From the NCBI RefSeq assembly GCF_009498035.1, contig NZ_CP034550.1:7130001-7194000 (forward strand): a stretch of DNA of 64,000 bases, read 5' to 3'. Of the stretch, positions 36,201 to 43,654 are shown one piece after another. This DNA is from Saccharothrix syringae (GTDB lineage Bacteria; Actinomycetota; Actinomycetes; Mycobacteriales; Pseudonocardiaceae). The notes under the pieces were generated by a model. The model did not search any database. It was given only the letters and a program-made list of their open reading frames with translations, and was not told where the DNA came from. Each line of letters begins with the position of its first letter. Positions within the stretch are counted from its first letter, which is position 1. The position numbers and the translations under genes are program-made.

Positions 36201-39200
36201 ACCACCCGGGCCGAGTACGACCGGTTCGGCCGCCGCACCGTCGTCGACAGCCCCGACCACGGCCGCACCGAGACCAGGTACGACCTGGCGGGCAACGCGA
36301 TCGCCAAGGTCACCGCCAAGCTGCGCGCGGCGAACAAGGCGATCGAGTACGACTACGACTACACGCGCCTGTCCGGCGTGCGGTACCCGGTGTTCCCGGG
36401 CAACAACGTCACCTACACCTACGGCGCGCCCGGCGCACCCGACAACACCGCCGACCGCATCGCCTCGGTGCGCGACGCGGCCGGCACCCTCACCCGCGCG
36501 TACGGCCCGCTCGGCGAGACGACCCGCGAGACCCGCACGGTCACCGCGCTCACCACGCCCGCGCGCACCTACACCACCCAGTACCGGTACGACGCGTTCA
36601 ACCGGGTGCTCCAGCTGACCTACCCCGACGGCGAGGTGCTCACCTACGAGTACGACACCGGCGGCCAGGTCAACCGCGCCACCGGCCGCAAGGGCGCGTT
36701 CGACTACACCTACCTGGCCCGGCTCGACTACGACAAGTTCGGCCAGCGCCTGCTCCAGGAGACCGGCACGGGCGTGCGCACCACCTACGCCTACGACCCG
36801 GCCGACCGGCAGTTGGCGAACCTCAGGTCGCAGCTGCCCGACGGCCACCGGTTCCAGGACATCGCCTACACCTACGACAACGTCGGCAACGTCACCTCGC
36901 TGACCAACTCGGTGCCGCTGCCGCACGGCAAGCCCGTCGGCGGCCCGAGCAAGCAGAACTACGGCTACGACGACCTCTACCGGCTCACCACGGCCTCGGG
37001 CGAGTACCGCAACAAGGACAACAAGCTCGACCGGTACTCGATGAGCCTGGCCTACGACTCCATCCACAACCTGACCGCCAAGAGCCAGCGGCACGAGATC
37101 GTGGTGCAGCCCGGCGCCGCCGCGGTGCAGGAGGAGCAGGCGGTCGCCGAGGACACGGCCCTGCTGCCGCCGCTGGGCCCGATCGAGCCGCAGGACGAAC
37201 CGGTCGAGGAGCAGCCGGCCTACGAGCCGGTGGCCTACTCGGTGTCGGCCGACAACGCCCAGAAGGAGAACGCCCAGGAGCAGAAGGACACCACGTACGA
37301 CTACTCCTACGCCTACGGCAGCGGCAAGCCGCACGCGCCGAGCGCCGTCGGCCCGGTCAACCAGACCTACGACGCCAACGGCAACCTGATCGACACCGTC
37401 AACACGCTGCCGCCCGCACCGGGCAAGCGCCGGCAGCTGGTGTGGGACGAGGAGAACCGCCTCGCCTGCAACCAGGACCACAGCCGCAACAAGACCGTGG
37501 CGCAGGACCCGAGCGCCTGCACCAGCCCGCAGCAGCCCGCGACCGTGCGGTACGTCTACGACGCGGACGGCAACCGGGTGGTCAAGAACGCCGGGCCGCA
37601 GCACGTCTACCCCAACCGCAACTTCAGCGAGCGCAACGGGACCGGCTTCAAGCACGTGTTCGTCGGCGACACCCGGATCGCCACCAAGACGGTCAAGACC
37701 GACGCCACCTACGAGAACCACCACTTCTTCTTCCACGCCGACCACCTCGGCTCGTCCGGGTACGTCACCGACGAGCACGCGAACCTCACCGAGCACGTCG
37801 AGTACTTCGCGTTCGGCGAGACCTGGGTCGACGAGCACCCGGCGCAGCCCACGCCGGTGCCCTACCAGTACAGCTCGAAGGAGCTGGACGAGGAGACCGG
37901 CTTCTACTACTACGGCGCCCGCTACTACAACCCGCGGACGCAGCTGTGGCAGAGCCCCGACCCGGTCATCGGCGCCTACCTGGACGGCGGGCCCGCCGGC
38001 GGCGTGTTCCAGCCGTTCAACCTCGCCTCCTACACCTACGCCCGCAACAACCCGGTCAAGTACACCGACCCGGACGGGCAGTGGGTCGAGAGCGCGTGGG
38101 ACGCGGTCAGCCTCGGCATGGGCGTGGCGAGCTTCGTCAGCAACGTCCGCGAGGGCAACGGCTGGGGCGCGGCGCTCGACGCGGTCGGCATCGTCGCCGA
38201 CGGTGCCGCGCTGATCCTGCCCGTCGTCCCCGGCGGCGCGGGTGCGCTGATCAAGGCGGGCCGGGCCGCGGAGAAGGGCGTCGAGGTCGTCAAGGCGGTG
38301 GACCGGGCGCGGGACGCCGAACGGGCGGTCGAGGGCGCCAGGACGACGGCCAAGGCGGTCGACGCGGGCGGTGACGCGGCCAAGACCGCCACCCGCGCCG
38401 CGCCGTCCGGGTCGCCGTGCCCCGTGCCGAACAGCTTCCTGCCCGGCACGCCGGTGCTGATGGCCGACGGCAGCCGCAAGGCGATCGAGGACGTCGAGGT
38501 CGGCGACCGGGTGCTGGCCACCGACCCGGGGACCGGGCGGACCTCGGCCCGGCCGGTGACCGCGCTGATCACCGGCGACGGCCGCAAGGAGCTGGTCGAG
38601 GTCACCGTCGACACCGACGGCGACGCCGGTGACGCCCGGGGCGTGGTCGTCGCCACCGACGGCCACCCGTTCTGGGTCGACGACGAGGGCCGGTGGGTCG
38701 CCGCGGCGGAGCTGGACGCGGGCGACGCGCTGCGGGCACCGGACGGCACGCTGCTGCGCGTGCTCGGCACCTCCCGGTACGCCGAGGTCGCGCGGGTGCA
38801 CAACCTCACCGTCGCGGGCGTGCACACCTACTACGTGGAGGCCGGCGGCGCCGACCTGCTCGTGCACAACTGCGGTGGCGCCAAGCGCGGCCCCAAGCCC
38901 GCGGGCACCGGACCGCACAACCAGAAGATCGCCGAGATCGCCGACAACCTGCCCCCGGGCGACAAGGTGGTCGCGGGCGGCCAGCGGCCGGGCCTGAAGG
39001 AGGCGGTCATCCCGACCCCCGGCGGCCACAAGGGCGCCCGGCGGCCGGACGTGCTGGTCCAGCGCCCGGACGGCTCGCAGTACGGGATCAACGTCGGCAA
39101 GCGGTATAAGGTGTCCGGCGAACCGATCAAGCGAGAGGTCGAGGCGCTGGAGGACCTGCGCGGAGCGGGCCTGGAGATGCGCTTCGAGCCGTACAACTGA
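30279..39200 (+). CDS. Secreted SpvB/FG-GAP/RHS polymorphic toxin with HINT domain and C-terminal toxin
   Basis: 2973 residues. A signal-like N-terminus (HRRPRPGRGGLVLLAVLALV) is followed by an SpvB-type domain (NNMGDARLSYPLELPPGRAG; GNGWLGVGWDLATPAITLD). Six FG-GAP/VCBS motifs follow (DVNGDNLPD about 453, DVNGDGITD 537, DLNGDRFPD 1127, DINGDGLPD 1229, DVNGDGLAD 1304, DVNGDGFLD 1391), then many YD/RHS repeats from about 1500. The RHS core ends with YYYGARYYNPRTQLWQSPDP and DPDG (2597-2600). A hydrophobic linker leads to a HINT domain (2719-2864) starting SFLPGTPVLMADGS and ending VHN-Cys2865. The last 109 residues are the variable toxin. The layout resembles the Tc-toxin B/C cocoon fused to a bacterial polymorphic toxin, presumably delivered to neighbouring cells. 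Confidence 0.93.
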   Translation: MSGSTVPHRRPRPGRGGLVLLAVLALVLATLTPPPTTTPTPVPASAGSGSVTAPDHPEGAAFNPNQLKGIEAADPGANVNLVSAPAANNMGDARLSYPLELPPGRAGVQPSLAVQYGSAAGNGWLGVGWDLATPAITLDTRWGVPRYHAGLETETYLLNGEQLTPVAHRGELQARTAEKVFHTRVEGRFERIVRHGDSPANYWWEVTDRQGTRMAFGGEQDATLTDAQGNIATWALRESRDTNGNFVRYRHTRVQDGGVANASVPGVNLYPSRITYTGHDDTEGRYSVTFVRDRERGEARRADVQIDARAGFKRVTADLLRRVEVRIDDELIRAYELGYRPGAFAKTLLASVTQFDSDDRPFTTHTFDYFDDIRDGQGNYQAFEPATAWQVADDGLGADVRDGEAGALNASTSTSGGGHLYVGYNPGSVSKSNSAGLKVGYNAGSSDGLLALADVNGDNLPDKVFRSGGGIFYRPNQSGPTGQARFGDTAIPLPGLPGISAERTSSGTVGVESYFGVAAQLDYVSTTTTSDRYFADVNGDGITDLVNNGGVLFGRLGADGVPTYSANSADTGVPVGPGTASGTIVGDQTAEFERQVDTFPLLDGVRRWVAPFDGTVRVDGRVRLPEDNSPERAAYRKADGVRVAIQHQDTELWSQRIGPDDHVEFAPTGVDSVQVHKGEALYFRVQSVLDGRFDAVSWDPRVRYTSLPASTDVNGLANDTYLASRDFTLGGRPSVVVAPLTGTLHLSGDVTKSGATTDDVTVVVTRNGTEVVNRALARGTGGTAPIDLDIPVTANDTLSWRLKVDSPIDAGALRWVPRAHYTAAEGVESVVDAKGRPTLVITPPYDLDMYPVSTLTAPQGSHTATRTGTVTARPALAFDFAGEAKDARVVFTVKKRGELLAKRVVDIVDGQVPSPESLDVTASVTAGDELFFDFATPDTTLLPRLTGQSASVSYDGSSFTGVPSALHASAEQGAFAQPYRGWGAIGYQGNRERATAPIVTGELVLDESYRDQLPDGPTEADVPGFGENPSVAKPRIVVFAPLPAQDRWAGADDNTWVAAGSASSSRLGLDTVDVVTDADLAGATAVSRRGRTQQISTTFGASIPGVPIGAGASVAKGETTGQVDFLDLNGDRFPDVVGSGGVQYSDMVGGLGGTRGSLGGAVRESDSLAYSVSANAGSPARTSGNSRGSDAPNGGRAANTAKSGAEMPALGVGGNLGGGDSETGHDLIDINGDGLPDKVYDNGEAALNLGYSFAAREPWPGGPVNSGDTTNGGVNLGFNTSYYGFAGGVSAALGTSVTNATLQDVNGDGLADRVFSDDGGPVGVAVNTGNGFAPPTPFGGSLGEVAEDRNASLGGGVYFTFGFCFFFGCIVFNPGGDVSTGIGRTEVALRDVNGDGFLDHVRSGNDGELVAAHNRTGRTNLLRTVHRPMGGRLDLDYTRSGNTTDQPDSRWVLSRSSVHDGHPGDGQDTQLSTYRYENGRYDRLEREFYGFGKVVTEHRDAGAGDALYRSLTAEYRTDSYYAKGLPTRTLTADAAGRKFAEKVNTYQLRDVATGSAANPGSTTATVFPLLSRTDSHFYEGQPNPGKSTHTEMTYDEHGNLLRSFDAADAGPADDVEAVFGYSSADQACRDRNIVGIATSVREGGTSPQTTLRQRKSKVDCATGDIRTVEEYLADGSAAVSDMEYFPNGNLRALTGPKNKNGQRYRLEYGYDTVVGVHVESTVDSFGYRSTSTHDLRYGLTNLVVDENNQQLRTDYDSVGRTDSVTGPYEIGGGRPTIDFEYHPEAAVPYAVTRHLDRTATGVRDDTIDTVRFADGVKRVLQIKQDASVAETAGAAPAEVMAVSGLAVYDFVGRVVEQHYPVTEPKGPANAVFNPAVDPVRPSRLSYDVLDRTVRSELPDETVSALSYGFGADRSGTTRFETVGTDANGKQRRTFADVRGLTTAVKEFNAGTAIWTGYDYDPMSQLTAVTDDRGNTTRAEYDRFGRRTVVDSPDHGRTETRYDLAGNAIAKVTAKLRAANKAIEYDYDYTRLSGVRYPVFPGNNVTYTYGAPGAPDNTADRIASVRDAAGTLTRAYGPLGETTRETRTVTALTTPARTYTTQYRYDAFNRVLQLTYPDGEVLTYEYDTGGQVNRATGRKGAFDYTYLARLDYDKFGQRLLQETGTGVRTTYAYDPADRQLANLRSQLPDGHRFQDIAYTYDNVGNVTSLTNSVPLPHGKPVGGPSKQNYGYDDLYRLTTASGEYRNKDNKLDRYSMSLAYDSIHNLTAKSQRHEIVVQPGAAAVQEEQAVAEDTALLPPLGPIEPQDEPVEEQPAYEPVAYSVSADNAQKENAQEQKDTTYDYSYAYGSGKPHAPSAVGPVNQTYDANGNLIDTVNTLPPAPGKRRQLVWDEENRLACNQDHSRNKTVAQDPSACTSPQQPATVRYVYDADGNRVVKNAGPQHVYPNRNFSERNGTGFKHVFVGDTRIATKTVKTDATYENHHFFFHADHLGSSGYVTDEHANLTEHVEYFAFGETWVDEHPAQPTPVPYQYSSKELDEETGFYYYGARYYNPRTQLWQSPDPVIGAYLDGGPAGGVFQPFNLASYTYARNNPVKYTDPDGQWVESAWDAVSLGMGVASFVSNVREGNGWGAALDAVGIVADGAALILPVVPGGAGALIKAGRAAEKGVEVVKAVDRARDAERAVEGARTTAKAVDAGGDAAKTATRAAPSGSPCPVPNSFLPGTPVLMADGSRKAIEDVEVGDRVLATDPGTGRTSARPVTALITGDGRKELVEVTVDTDGDAGDARGVVVATDGHPFWVDDEGRWVAAAELDAGDALRAPDGTLLRVLGTSRYAEVARVHNLTVAGVHTYYVEAGGADLLVHNCGGAKRGPKPAGTGPHNQKIAEIADNLPPGDKVVAGGQRPGLKEAVIPTPGGHKGARRPDVLVQRPDGSQYGINVGKRYKVSGEPIKREVEALEDLRGAGLEMRFEPYN
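38433..38870 (+). other. HINT (intein-like) pretoxin-processing domain within the RHS protein
   Basis: Residues 2719-2864. It opens with Ser (SFLPGTPVLMADGSRKAIED) where inteins and hedgehog domains usually have Cys, then shows DVEVGDRVLATDPGTG, VVVATDGHPFWVDDEGRWV and the closing RVHNLTVAGVHTYYVEAGG with a terminal VHN followed by Cys2865. The family releases the C-terminal toxin by autoproteolysis. With Ser at position 1 and His-Asn-Cys at the junction the chemistry looks intact; this is inference. Confidence 0.85.
38871..39197 (+). other. C-terminal toxin module of the RHS protein (nuclease candidate)
   Basis: Residues 2865-2973. It reads GPKPAGTGPHNQKIAEIADN, then LKEAVIPTPGGHKGARRPDV, LVQRPDGSQYGINVGK and KREVEALEDLRGAGLEM. 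The E...RPDVLV...GINVGK spacing is compatible with a PD-(D/E)xK nuclease core, but no family can be named with confidence. It is the variable part of the protein by position, after the HINT Asn-Cys junction. A probable cognate immunity gene starts 10 bp downstream. Confidence 0.6.
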
Positions 39201-39210
39201 CGGGCGGGGC

Positions 39211-39744
39211 ATGACGAGGGTGCAGCTCCAGTTCCACGCCGACCCGGCGGAGCTGCCCGCCCTGGCCGAGGGGTGGATGCGCGACCACGGGCTGCACGGG
39301 GTCGTCCAGCGGATCTCGCCGGACTTCCTCGTGCGGCCCGTGGCCGTCGACGACGTGCGGGACGCCGCGCGCGGGGCCCGGTGGATCTGCCTGCGCCGGG
39401 AGCCGATCGCGGTCGCCGGGGACTCGCCCGCCGCGTTCTTGGCGCACAACCCCGGCTGCCTGGTGGTCGACATCGGCCCGCGGACGGACGAGGGCCTGCG
39501 GGAGTCGGCGGTCTCGGCGGACACCGACGACCGGGCGACGCTCAAGCTGTGGCGCGGGCTCGTCAACGCCCTGCGCGCCGGCACCCACGCCGGCGCGACC
39601 GTGGTCAACCCGGCCACCGGCGCGCGCGGGCCGTGGCCCAGGAGCCGGCACACGCCGGGCGCGCACGACCTGGCCGCGGCCGGCGTGCCGATGCTCGCCG
39701 CAGCCGGCTGGAACCGGTACGAGTTCGACGACCTGGCGGGGTGA
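39211..39744 (+). CDS. Candidate immunity protein for the RHS toxin
   Basis: 177 residues from ATG at 39211, ten bases after the RHS stop. No enzymatic motif, signal peptide or membrane segment is visible, as expected for a cytoplasmic immunity protein. Notable blocks are PDFLVRPVAVDDVRDAARGA, LAHNPGCLVVDIGPRTDEGL, LKLWRGLVNALRAGTHAGA and TVVNPATGARGPWPRSRHTP. The assignment rests on position: polymorphic toxin genes are followed directly by their immunity gene. The protein would bind the last 109 residues of the RHS protein. Confidence 0.72.
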   Translation: MTRVQLQFHADPAELPALAEGWMRDHGLHGVVQRISPDFLVRPVAVDDVRDAARGARWICLRREPIAVAGDSPAAFLAHNPGCLVVDIGPRTDEGLRESAVSADTDDRATLKLWRGLVNALRAGTHAGATVVNPATGARGPWPRSRHTPGAHDLAAAGVPMLAAAGWNRYEFDDLAG

Positions 39745-39802
39745 CGCCGCCCGGTCCGCCGGCCCGTACCCGGGTGCCGTCCCGCGTCGGAAGGTCCTCC
39801 CG

Positions 39803-40998
39803 ATGACGACCGGTCCGCCCCGGTCCTCCGTTCCCGGCGAGAGCCCGCTCGACACCTGCCTGCGGCTGCGCCGCACCGCGCCCGTGGTCGAGGTGGAGTT
39901 CCCCGGCGGCGTGCCCGCCCACCTCGTGCCGACGGCCGAGGCGGTGCGGGAGGTCCTGGCCGGGGACAACAAGACCTTCGCCCGGGAGCCCCGGCACTGG
40001 CCCGCCCCGCACGACGGGTCGATCCCGGCGGACTGGCCGCTGCGCGGCGTCGTCAAGGGCGACCACCTGTCGACCGAGGACGGCGCGGACCACCGGCGGC
40101 TGCGCCGCCTGGTCGGCAGGGGCTTCACGCCGGAACGGGTGCGGGCGCTGGGGCCGCGCGTCCAGGAGGTCGTCGACCTGCTGCTGGCCGGGGTCGCGTC
40201 CGCCCGCGACGGGGTCGACCTGGTGCCCGCGTTCACCGAGGCGCTGCCGATGGCGGTGATCCGCGAGCTGTTCGGCGTGCCGGAACCGGAGCGGGCCCGG
40301 CCGCGGACGTGGACGTCCGCGCTGCCGGCGCCACCACCACGGCCGAGCAGGCGGTCACCGCCCGCCAGGACCTCACCGGGTACCTGCGGGAGCTGGTGGT
40401 GCGCAGGCAGCGCGACCCCGGCGACGACCTGACCACGGGCCTGGTCCGGGCGCGCGACGAGGGCGACGGGCCGACCACCGACGAGCTGTTCGGCGTGCTG
40501 TGGCTGATGCTGGTCGCCGGGCACGAGACCACGGTCCACCTGATCGGCAACGCGGTCGTGGCGCCGGCCCGGCACCCCGACCAGCTCGCGCTCGCCCTGG
40601 CCGGCGACCGGTGGGCGGACGTGGTCGAGGAGACCGCCCGGTACCGCCACCCGGTGATGACGACCAGCTTCCGGTTCACCCTGGAGGGCGTGGTGGTCGC
40701 GGGGGTGCCGATCCCCCGGGGCAGGGCCGTCGGCGTCGACTTCGACCGGTACGGCGAGACCGCGGACCGGTTCGACATCACCCGCGAGCGGACCGGCGAC
40801 CTCGGCTCCGGCCACGGCCCGCGGTACTGCATCGGCGCCTCCCCGGCCCGGCTGGAGAGCCGGCTCGCGCCGGCCTCGCTGTACCGGCGGTTCCCGGGCC
40901 TCTCGCTCGCCATCGACCCGGACGGCGTCCCGCAATCGCCGTCGTTCTTCACGATCGGCCCGCTGTCGCTGCCGGTAGCCCTCGGTCCGGACCGCTGA
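39803..40998 (+). pseudogene. Cytochrome P450, broken by a single-base frameshift
   Basis: The first frame from ATG 39803 encodes a normal N-terminal half through the C-helix (STEDGADHRRLRRLVGRGFT) to LFGVPEPERARPRTWTSAL. Near 40300-40330 homology continues in the next frame (ATTTAEQAVTARQDLTGYLR), with the I-helix LMLVAGHETTVHLIG, the ExxR motif VEETARYRHP and the haem loop GSGHGPRYCIGASPARLE. Total length 1196 nt is one short of 399 codons, consistent with a one-base deletion. The Phe normally before the haem-loop G-x-G is replaced. Either a pseudogene or, less likely, a sequencing error in GC-rich DNA. Confidence 0.85.
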
Positions 40999-41038
40999 CG
41001 ACGAACCGCCCGGTCCCCCCGCTCCTATCCTGGGGCGC

Positions 41039-41779
41039 GTGACCGAACTGGGTGCTTTCCTGCGGGCCCGGCGGGCCCGGGTCGACCCCGCCGACGCCGG
41101 CCTGCCCCCGGTGGGCAGGCGCCGCGTGACCGGGCTGCGGCGCGAGGAGGTGGCCGTGCTGGCGGGCGTGAACCCCGACTACTACGCCCGCCTGGAGCAG
41201 GGGCGCGAGCGCAACCCCTCGCCGCAGGTGCTCGACGCCCTCGGCCGCGCGCTGAACCTCGACGCCGACGCCCGCGACCACCTGCACCGCCTGGCGGGCG
41301 TGACGCCGGCGCACCGCCCGGCCCCCGCCGCGGTCGACCCGGCCCTGCGGCGGCTGCTGGACGGCTACCCGACCACGCCCGCGTTCGTGCTCGACCACAC
41401 CTCGGACCTGCTGGCGTCCAACGCCCTGGCCGACGCCCTGTTCTCCCCCTTCACCGCGGCGGACAACCTGGCGCGCATGGTGTTCGCCGACCCGGCGGCG
41501 CGGGCGTTCTACGCCCACTGGGACCGCGTCGCCGAGGCCACCGCCGCGCACCTGCGGGAGGGCTTCGGCCACGACCCGGGCTCACCGCGGCTGCGGGCGC
41601 TGGTCGCGGAGCTGAGCGGGACCAGCGCGGAGTTCGCCGCGCTGTGGGAGTCGCACGTCGTGCGCGGCAAGACCAGCGAGGGCGGCAAGGCGCTCGTGCA
41701 CCCCGACGTGGGCCCGCTGACGCTGGCCTACCAGGCGTTCGACGTCCGGGGCGCGGCGGGCCTGCAACTGGTGGTCTAA
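41039..41779 (+). CDS. MmyB-type XRE regulator, C-terminally truncated by frameshift
   Basis: 246 residues from a GTG at 41039. The HTH is canonical for the actinobacterial MmyB-like group: LGAFLRARRARVDPADAGLP, RRRVTGLRREEVAVLAGVNP, DYYARLEQGRERNPSPQVLD. The ligand-binding domain follows (AFVLDHTSDLLASNALADAL; HVVRGKTSEGGKALVHPDVG) to AYQAFDVRGAAGLQLVV-stop. The expected last residues (NAEPGSPSARALALLGSLRA) lie in the next frame down to a stop at 41847-41849, so a small indel near 41777 removed about 23 residues. A TATCCT hexamer 7 bp before the GTG suggests a leaderless transcript. The regulator may still bind DNA. Confidence 0.85.
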   Translation: MTELGAFLRARRARVDPADAGLPPVGRRRVTGLRREEVAVLAGVNPDYYARLEQGRERNPSPQVLDALGRALNLDADARDHLHRLAGVTPAHRPAPAAVDPALRRLLDGYPTTPAFVLDHTSDLLASNALADALFSPFTAADNLARMVFADPAARAFYAHWDRVAEATAAHLREGFGHDPGSPRLRALVAELSGTSAEFAALWESHVVRGKTSEGGKALVHPDVGPLTLAYQAFDVRGAAGLQLVV

Positions 41780-41858
41780 CGCCGAACCGGGCAGCCCGAG
41801 CGCGCGGGCGCTGGCGCTGCTGGGCTCCTTGCGCGCCATCCGCGGGTGACGGCGTCCG

Positions 41859-41903
41859 CTCAGGGGTCCACGACTCAGGGGTCCACGACTCAGGGGTCCA
41901 CGA
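41859..41903. repeat. Three perfect 15-bp tandem repeats
   Basis: CTCAGGGGTCCACGA occurs three times head to tail. On the minus strand each unit contains GTGGACCCCTGAG and so carries a TGA in one frame. The array overlaps the 3' end of the DUF1905 remnant and may have arisen by slippage there. Confidence 0.9.
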
Positions 41904-42052
41904 CGAGGTCGACGGTCACCACGTGCCCAGCCGTAGCTGACGAGCCCGGACACGGCCCGCAGGTCGTGGCACCGCTCCTTCGGGACGGTGACGAAGAAGT
42001 GCGGCGCCGGGCCCCGCCAGTGCCACAGCTCGCCGCTGAACCCGATCCGCAC
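41890..42052 (-). pseudogene. DUF1905-family remnant
   Basis: From a GTG at 42052 the minus strand encodes RIGFSGELWHWRGPAPHFFV, then TVPKERCHDLRAVSGLVSYGW. This matches the start of DUF1905 proteins (small beta-barrel domain, often linked to YdeI-like sequences). After YGW the frame shifts, and the expected VVTVDLVV strand is found in the next frame, followed by DP and a stop inside the 15-bp repeats. The rest of the roughly 100-residue domain is missing, so the gene is frameshifted and truncated. Confidence 0.7.
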
Positions 42053-42121
42053 CGCTCGGCCCCCACCCTGGGCGAGGTCGTGCGGGTGCTGCCGCGCGGC
42101 TCGCGGCCACCGGACTGCCGT

Positions 42122-43654
42122 TCACCGCGCCGGGTTCGGCGGAGGTGCGGGCGGAGGTGCGGGCCCTCGCCGACCTGCCGGCGCGGGCGGTCGACGCCGG
42201 TTGACGGCCGGGCCGGTCACGCCCGCGACGAGCGCGGCGACCGCGAACAACGCCTCCAGGACACCACCCCACCGGGTCGCGAAGGTGGTGCCCGACCTCA
42301 GCGGCACGGCCTCCACCAGCGTCTCCGCGGTGAACATGCCGGAGGACCGCACCACGCCGCCGTCCGGCCGCACCACCGCGCTCACCCCGCTGACCGCCGC
42401 CACGACCGCGGCCCGCCCGTGCTCCACCGCGCGCAGCCTGGCCATGGCGAGCTGCTGGTGGGTCATCTCGCCGCGCCCGTACCAGGCGTTGTTCGTCGGC
42501 ACCACGAACAGCCGCGCGCCCAGGGCCGCGCTCTCGCGCAGCACCGCGTCGTAGGCCACCTCGTAGCAGATCGCCACGCCCACCCGGGTGCCCGCGACGT
42601 CCAGGACACCCGGCCGGGTGCCGGCCCGCAGGTCCGGCGCGTCCGCGAACGGGGTGACCAGGCGGGCCAGCGACCTGAGCGGGACGTGCTCGGCGAACGG
42701 CACCAGCTCCCGCTTGGCGTACCCCTCGCCCGCGCCGGTCCGCGGGTCCCAGGCGACGACCGCGTTCTCCTCCCGGTCACCGACCCGCCGCAGCGCGCCG
42801 ACCAGGGTGGGCACGCCCAGGTCCGCCACGACCCGGTCCAGCACCGGGTCGCGCTCGCCCGTGCCGGTCGCGCTCTCCGGCCACACCACCAGGTCGGGCA
42901 CCGGCACCCCACCCGCGCGGATCGCGTCCGCCAGGTCGGCCGTGGCGCGCAGGTGGTTGCGGCGCAGCGTGTCGCGCTCGTCGAGCAGCCCCAGGCCCAC
43001 GTCCGGTGCATTGCCCTGCACGGCCGCCACGGTGCGCACGCCGTCCTGCGCGTCCACGCCCACGAGCGGCGCCGCGGCCAGTGCCGCGACCAGCGGGAGC
43101 ACCGCCCCGGCGCGCCGCACCCCTCCCCAGGCCGCCAGGCCGAACCCCGTCACCACCACCGCGAACGACACCAGCGGCGCGCCACCGACCGCGGCGAGCG
43201 GCAGGTACGGCCCCTCGACCTGCCCGAACGCCACGCGCCCCCACGGGAACCCGTTGAACGGCACCCGCCCGCGCGCGCTCTCCTGGGCCACGAACAGCAG
43301 CGCCGCCCACACCGGCGCGCCGGGCAGCCGCGCCACCAGCGGCACCGATGCGCAGGCGGCGGCCGTGAACAGGGCCATCACCGCGGCCAGCAGCAGCCAC
43401 GGCGCGGGACCGAAGTCGCGCCCCAGGAAGTCGTCGATCCACACCAGGTGGCACAGGAAGAACGCCAGGCCGAACACGAAGCCCAGCAGCGCCGCGCGGC
43501 GGACGCGCGCACCGCGCAACGCCCACCACAGCACGGCGAACGCGACGACCGCCGTCCACCAGAGCACGCGCGGCGGGAACGCGACGTGCAGCAGCACGCC
43601 CGCCACCGCCGCCGCGGCGTACCGCCGAACGCCGGGCACGCGCGCGTCAGACAT
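42122..43654 (-). CDS. lnt: Apolipoprotein N-acyltransferase
   Basis: 510 residues from ATG at 43654. Six to eight N-terminal membrane helices (AGVLLHVAFPPRVLWWTAVV; FGLAFFLCHLVWIDDFLG) precede a nitrilase-type domain with the catalytic triad: Glu in DLVVWPESATGTG, Lys in GYAKRELVPFAEHVP and Cys in VGVAICYEVAYDAVL. It adds the third acyl chain to lipoproteins at the outer face of the membrane. The C-terminus is Pro-rich. Its start overlaps the mptB-type gene end by eight bases, so lipoprotein maturation and mannosyl transfer are co-expressed, recalling the Lnt-Ppm link in mycobacteria. Confidence 0.94.
   Translation of the reverse strand: MSDARVPGVRRYAAAAVAGVLLHVAFPPRVLWWTAVVAFAVLWWALRGARVRRAALLGFVFGLAFFLCHLVWIDDFLGRDFGPAPWLLLAAVMALFTAAACASVPLVARLPGAPVWAALLFVAQESARGRVPFNGFPWGRVAFGQVEGPYLPLAAVGGAPLVSFAVVVTGFGLAAWGGVRRAGAVLPLVAALAAAPLVGVDAQDGVRTVAAVQGNAPDVGLGLLDERDTLRRNHLRATADLADAIRAGGVPVPDLVVWPESATGTGERDPVLDRVVADLGVPTLVGALRRVGDREENAVVAWDPRTGAGEGYAKRELVPFAEHVPLRSLARLVTPFADAPDLRAGTRPGVLDVAGTRVGVAICYEVAYDAVLRESAALGARLFVVPTNNAWYGRGEMTHQQLAMARLRAVEHGRAAVVAAVSGVSAVVRPDGGVVRSSGMFTAETLVEAVPLRSGTTFATRWGGVLEALFAVAALVAGVTGPAVNRRRPPAPAGRRGPAPPPAPPPNPAR

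Noticed and set aside
30240..39653. Very long reading frames on the minus strand opposite the RHS gene (about 1609 and 1479 codons)
   Set aside because: They are antisense shadows caused by the GC-rich third positions of the RHS gene. They consist of Val/Arg/Gly/Ala-rich text with no domain, while the plus strand shows clear SpvB, FG-GAP and RHS motifs.
41859..41903. Possible attachment site or transposon end
   Set aside because: The repeats are three direct tandem copies with no integrase, transposase or tRNA nearby.
41039..42121. Possible integration of a mobile element near the decay zone
   Set aside because: No terminal inverted repeats, transposase motifs or target duplications were found; small indels explain the broken genes.
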